Origin: Pseudonocardia sp. HH130630-07
GTDB taxonomy: Bacteria > Actinomycetota > Actinomycetes > Mycobacteriales > Pseudonocardiaceae
DNA length: 64,000 nucleotides
Direction: 5' to 3'
Assembly (NCBI RefSeq): GCF_001698125.1
Contig: NZ_CP013855.1
Span: 62,001-126,000, forward strand
Shown: piece after piece, positions 62,825 to 64,000 of the stretch
Numbering within the stretch: the first letter of the stretch is position 1
Layout: each line of letters starts with the position of its first letter
Notes under the pieces: model-generated
The model's database searches: none
What the model saw: only the letters and a program-made list of their open reading frames with translations
What the model was told of the DNA's origin: nothing
Position numbers and translations under genes: made by a program

Positions 62825-64000
62825 TCAGGTCGTCCCGAGCTGGCTGTCCAGCAGAGCGAACATGTCGTCGTCGGAGGCAGTGTCGAAGTCGAACTCCGCC
62901 GTGCCGGAGTCGGCCGGGGCCGCCTCGTCCGTGGTCGGGCGGATGCCCGCCCACCGCGAGCGCAACGCCTCCAGGCGGGCTCCGACACGCTCGTGCGCCG
63001 CCTCGTCGACCTCGACGGCACCGAACCGGCGCTCCAGCTCCGCCAGCTCGTCGAGCAGCGCGTCGGCCCCGTCCGCCCCGGCGGGTGTGACGAGCGTGCC
63101 GAGATGCCCCGCCAGCGCACCCGGTGTCGGGTGGTCGAACACCAGCGTTGCGGGCAGGGCCAGCCCGGTCGCGGCGCCGAGGCGGTTGCGGAACTCGACC
63201 GCGGTCAGCGAGTCGAACCCGAGCTCGCCGAACTCGTCGTCCGGGCCGATCCCGGACAGGTCCGTGTGCCCGAGCGTGCCCGCCACGTGCGTGGCGACGA
63301 CGTCGAGCAGGACCTGCCTGCGGCCGTCCTCGTCCAGGCCGGCGAGCCGCCCCGCGAGGTCGGCGACGTCCGGTGCGCTCGCGGCGGCGCCGCGGGCAGG
63401 CGCCCTGACGAGACCGCGCAACAGGGACGGCACCTCAGCACGCTCGCGGAGCACCGCGAGGTCCAGGCGGACCGGCGTGAGCAGCGCGTCGTCCGCATCG
63501 AGGGCGGCGTCGAACAGGGCCAGTCCCTCTGCGGTGGACAGCGGCGGCATCCCGGCCCGCGCCATCCGGGCACGGTTGGCGTCGTCGAGCGCGGCCGCCA
63601 TGCCGCCGTCGCCGTCCCAGGCGCCCCAGGCCAGCGACTGCCCGGCCAGGCCGCTCGCCCGGCGGTACCCGGCGAGCGCGTCCAGGAACGCGTTGCCGGC
63701 CGCGTAGTTCGCCTGTCCGGCCGACCCGGCGGTGCCGGCCACCGAGGAGAACAGGACGAAGCCCTGCAGGTCGGTCCCGCGGGTGGCCTCGTGCAGCGCC
63801 CACGCGGCGTCGACCTTGGGCCGCAGCACCCGCTCAACCCGCTGCGGGGTCAGGGCATCGACCACGCCGTCGTCGAGCACACCGGCGGTGTGCACCACGG
63901 CGACCAGCGGGTGCTCCGGGTCGACTCCGTCGACGAGGGCGGTGGCGGCCGCCGGGTCGGCGAGGTCGCAGGCCACGACACCCACCCGGGCGCCGTGCGC
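62825..64000 (-). CDS. Type I PKS, C-terminal KR-ACP of a preceding module, 5' part outside window
   Basis: The frame is open to the right edge; about 390 residues are visible. KR: VVHTAGVLDDGVVDALTPQR (LDD motif, B-type stereochemistry), Ser/Tyr active site in SSVAGTAGSAGQANYAAGNA, and LAWGAWDGDGG. ACP: FGELGFDSLTAVEFRNRLG. The C-terminal tail, with the helix LLDELAELERRFGAVEVDEA and an acidic end (FDTASDDDMFALLDSQLGTT), is a typical C-terminal docking domain. It should dock to the N-terminal helix of the next PKS (55568-62542), which fits the gene order. Whether the module also has DH or ER cannot be seen. Confidence 0.95.
   Translation of the reverse strand, partial: AHGARVGVVACDLADPAAATALVDGVDPEHPLVAVVHTAGVLDDGVVDALTPQRVERVLRPKVDAAWALHEATRGTDLQGFVLFSSVAGTAGSAGQANYAAGNAFLDALAGYRRASGLAGQSLAWGAWDGDGGMAAALDDANRARMARAGMPPLSTAEGLALFDAALDADDALLTPVRLDLAVLRERAEVPSLLRGLVRAPARGAAASAPDVADLAGRLAGLDEDGRRQVLLDVVATHVAGTLGHTDLSGIGPDDEFGELGFDSLTAVEFRNRLGAATGLALPATLVFDHPTPGALAGHLGTLVTPAGADGADALLDELAELERRFGAVEVDEAAHERVGARLEALRSRWAGIRPTTDEAAPADSGTAEFDFDTASDDDMFALLDSQLGTT

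Noticed and set aside
39311..64000. Calling the polyketide a polyene because of the PimM-like regulator
   Set aside because: Only the last PKS modules are visible and the terminal one is fully reducing; the regulator family alone is not proof.
1..64000. CRISPR arrays, tRNA or rRNA genes
   Set aside because: No regularly spaced short repeats and no tRNA- or rRNA-like sequences were recognised by eye.

Overview
The window is very GC-rich and has the codon use, RBS spacing and gene families of an actinomycete. The mix of NRPS, type I PKS, LAL regulators and IS elements would suit a Pseudonocardiales-type genome, but that placement is inference. No rRNA, tRNA or CRISPR array was seen.

Region 1 (1-24843, all minus strand) is most of a peptide siderophore cluster. 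An iron-box-like palindrome (22797-22815) sits in front of a run of genes: an amino-acid N-hydroxylase (21384-22766), an MbtH protein, an aspartate 1-decarboxylase (PanD) and three NRPS genes. The NRPS order is ArCP-Cy-A-PCP (17118-20609), then C-A-PCP-C-A-PCP-E (9237-17066), then C-like-C-A-PCP-C-A-PCP-C-A... (1-9240, running off the left edge). Binding-pocket residues read from the sequence indicate a Ser/Thr/Cys-type residue for the oxazoline (or thiazoline) step, beta-alanine, a Thr-like residue that is epimerised, N5-hydroxyornithine, an unassigned residue, and probably a second hydroxyornithine. PanD would supply the beta-alanine and the hydroxylase the hydroxyornithine. A ferric-siderophore reductase fused to a degenerate methyltransferase (22954-24843) lies just upstream. 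The predicted product is an aryl-oxazoline/hydroxamate siderophore of the general madurastatin/cahuitamycin/amychelin kind.

Region 2 (25181-32629) is a nested pile of mobile elements. In order: a complete IS5/IS427-type element; an IS630 element whose right end holds a 163-bp MITE-like element; an IS5/ISL2-type element; scraps of another transposase; a second, inverted, nearly identical 163-bp element; an IS630 remnant; an IS256 element split by an IS110 element; and an IS5 remnant. This block separates the siderophore genes from a second cluster.

Region 3 (32748-49811) is regulation and precursor supply. It holds four LAL (large LuxR) regulators plus one LAL-like ATPase without a DNA-binding domain, a PAS-LuxR regulator of the PimM type, an orphan PqqD-like protein, and an acyl-CoA carboxylase beta/epsilon pair.

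Region 4 (50124-64000) holds export, tailoring and assembly genes of a type I polyketide: a DrrAB-type ABC exporter, a glycosyltransferase, a phytanoyl-CoA-dioxygenase-like oxygenase, a cytochrome P450, the chain-terminating PKS module KS-AT(malonyl)-DH-ER-KR-ACP-TE, and the 3' end of the preceding PKS gene (KR-ACP), which runs off the right edge. A PimM-like operator lies in front of the glycosyltransferase. The polyketide is probably a glycosylated, oxidised macrolide-like compound; its identity cannot be read from this window.
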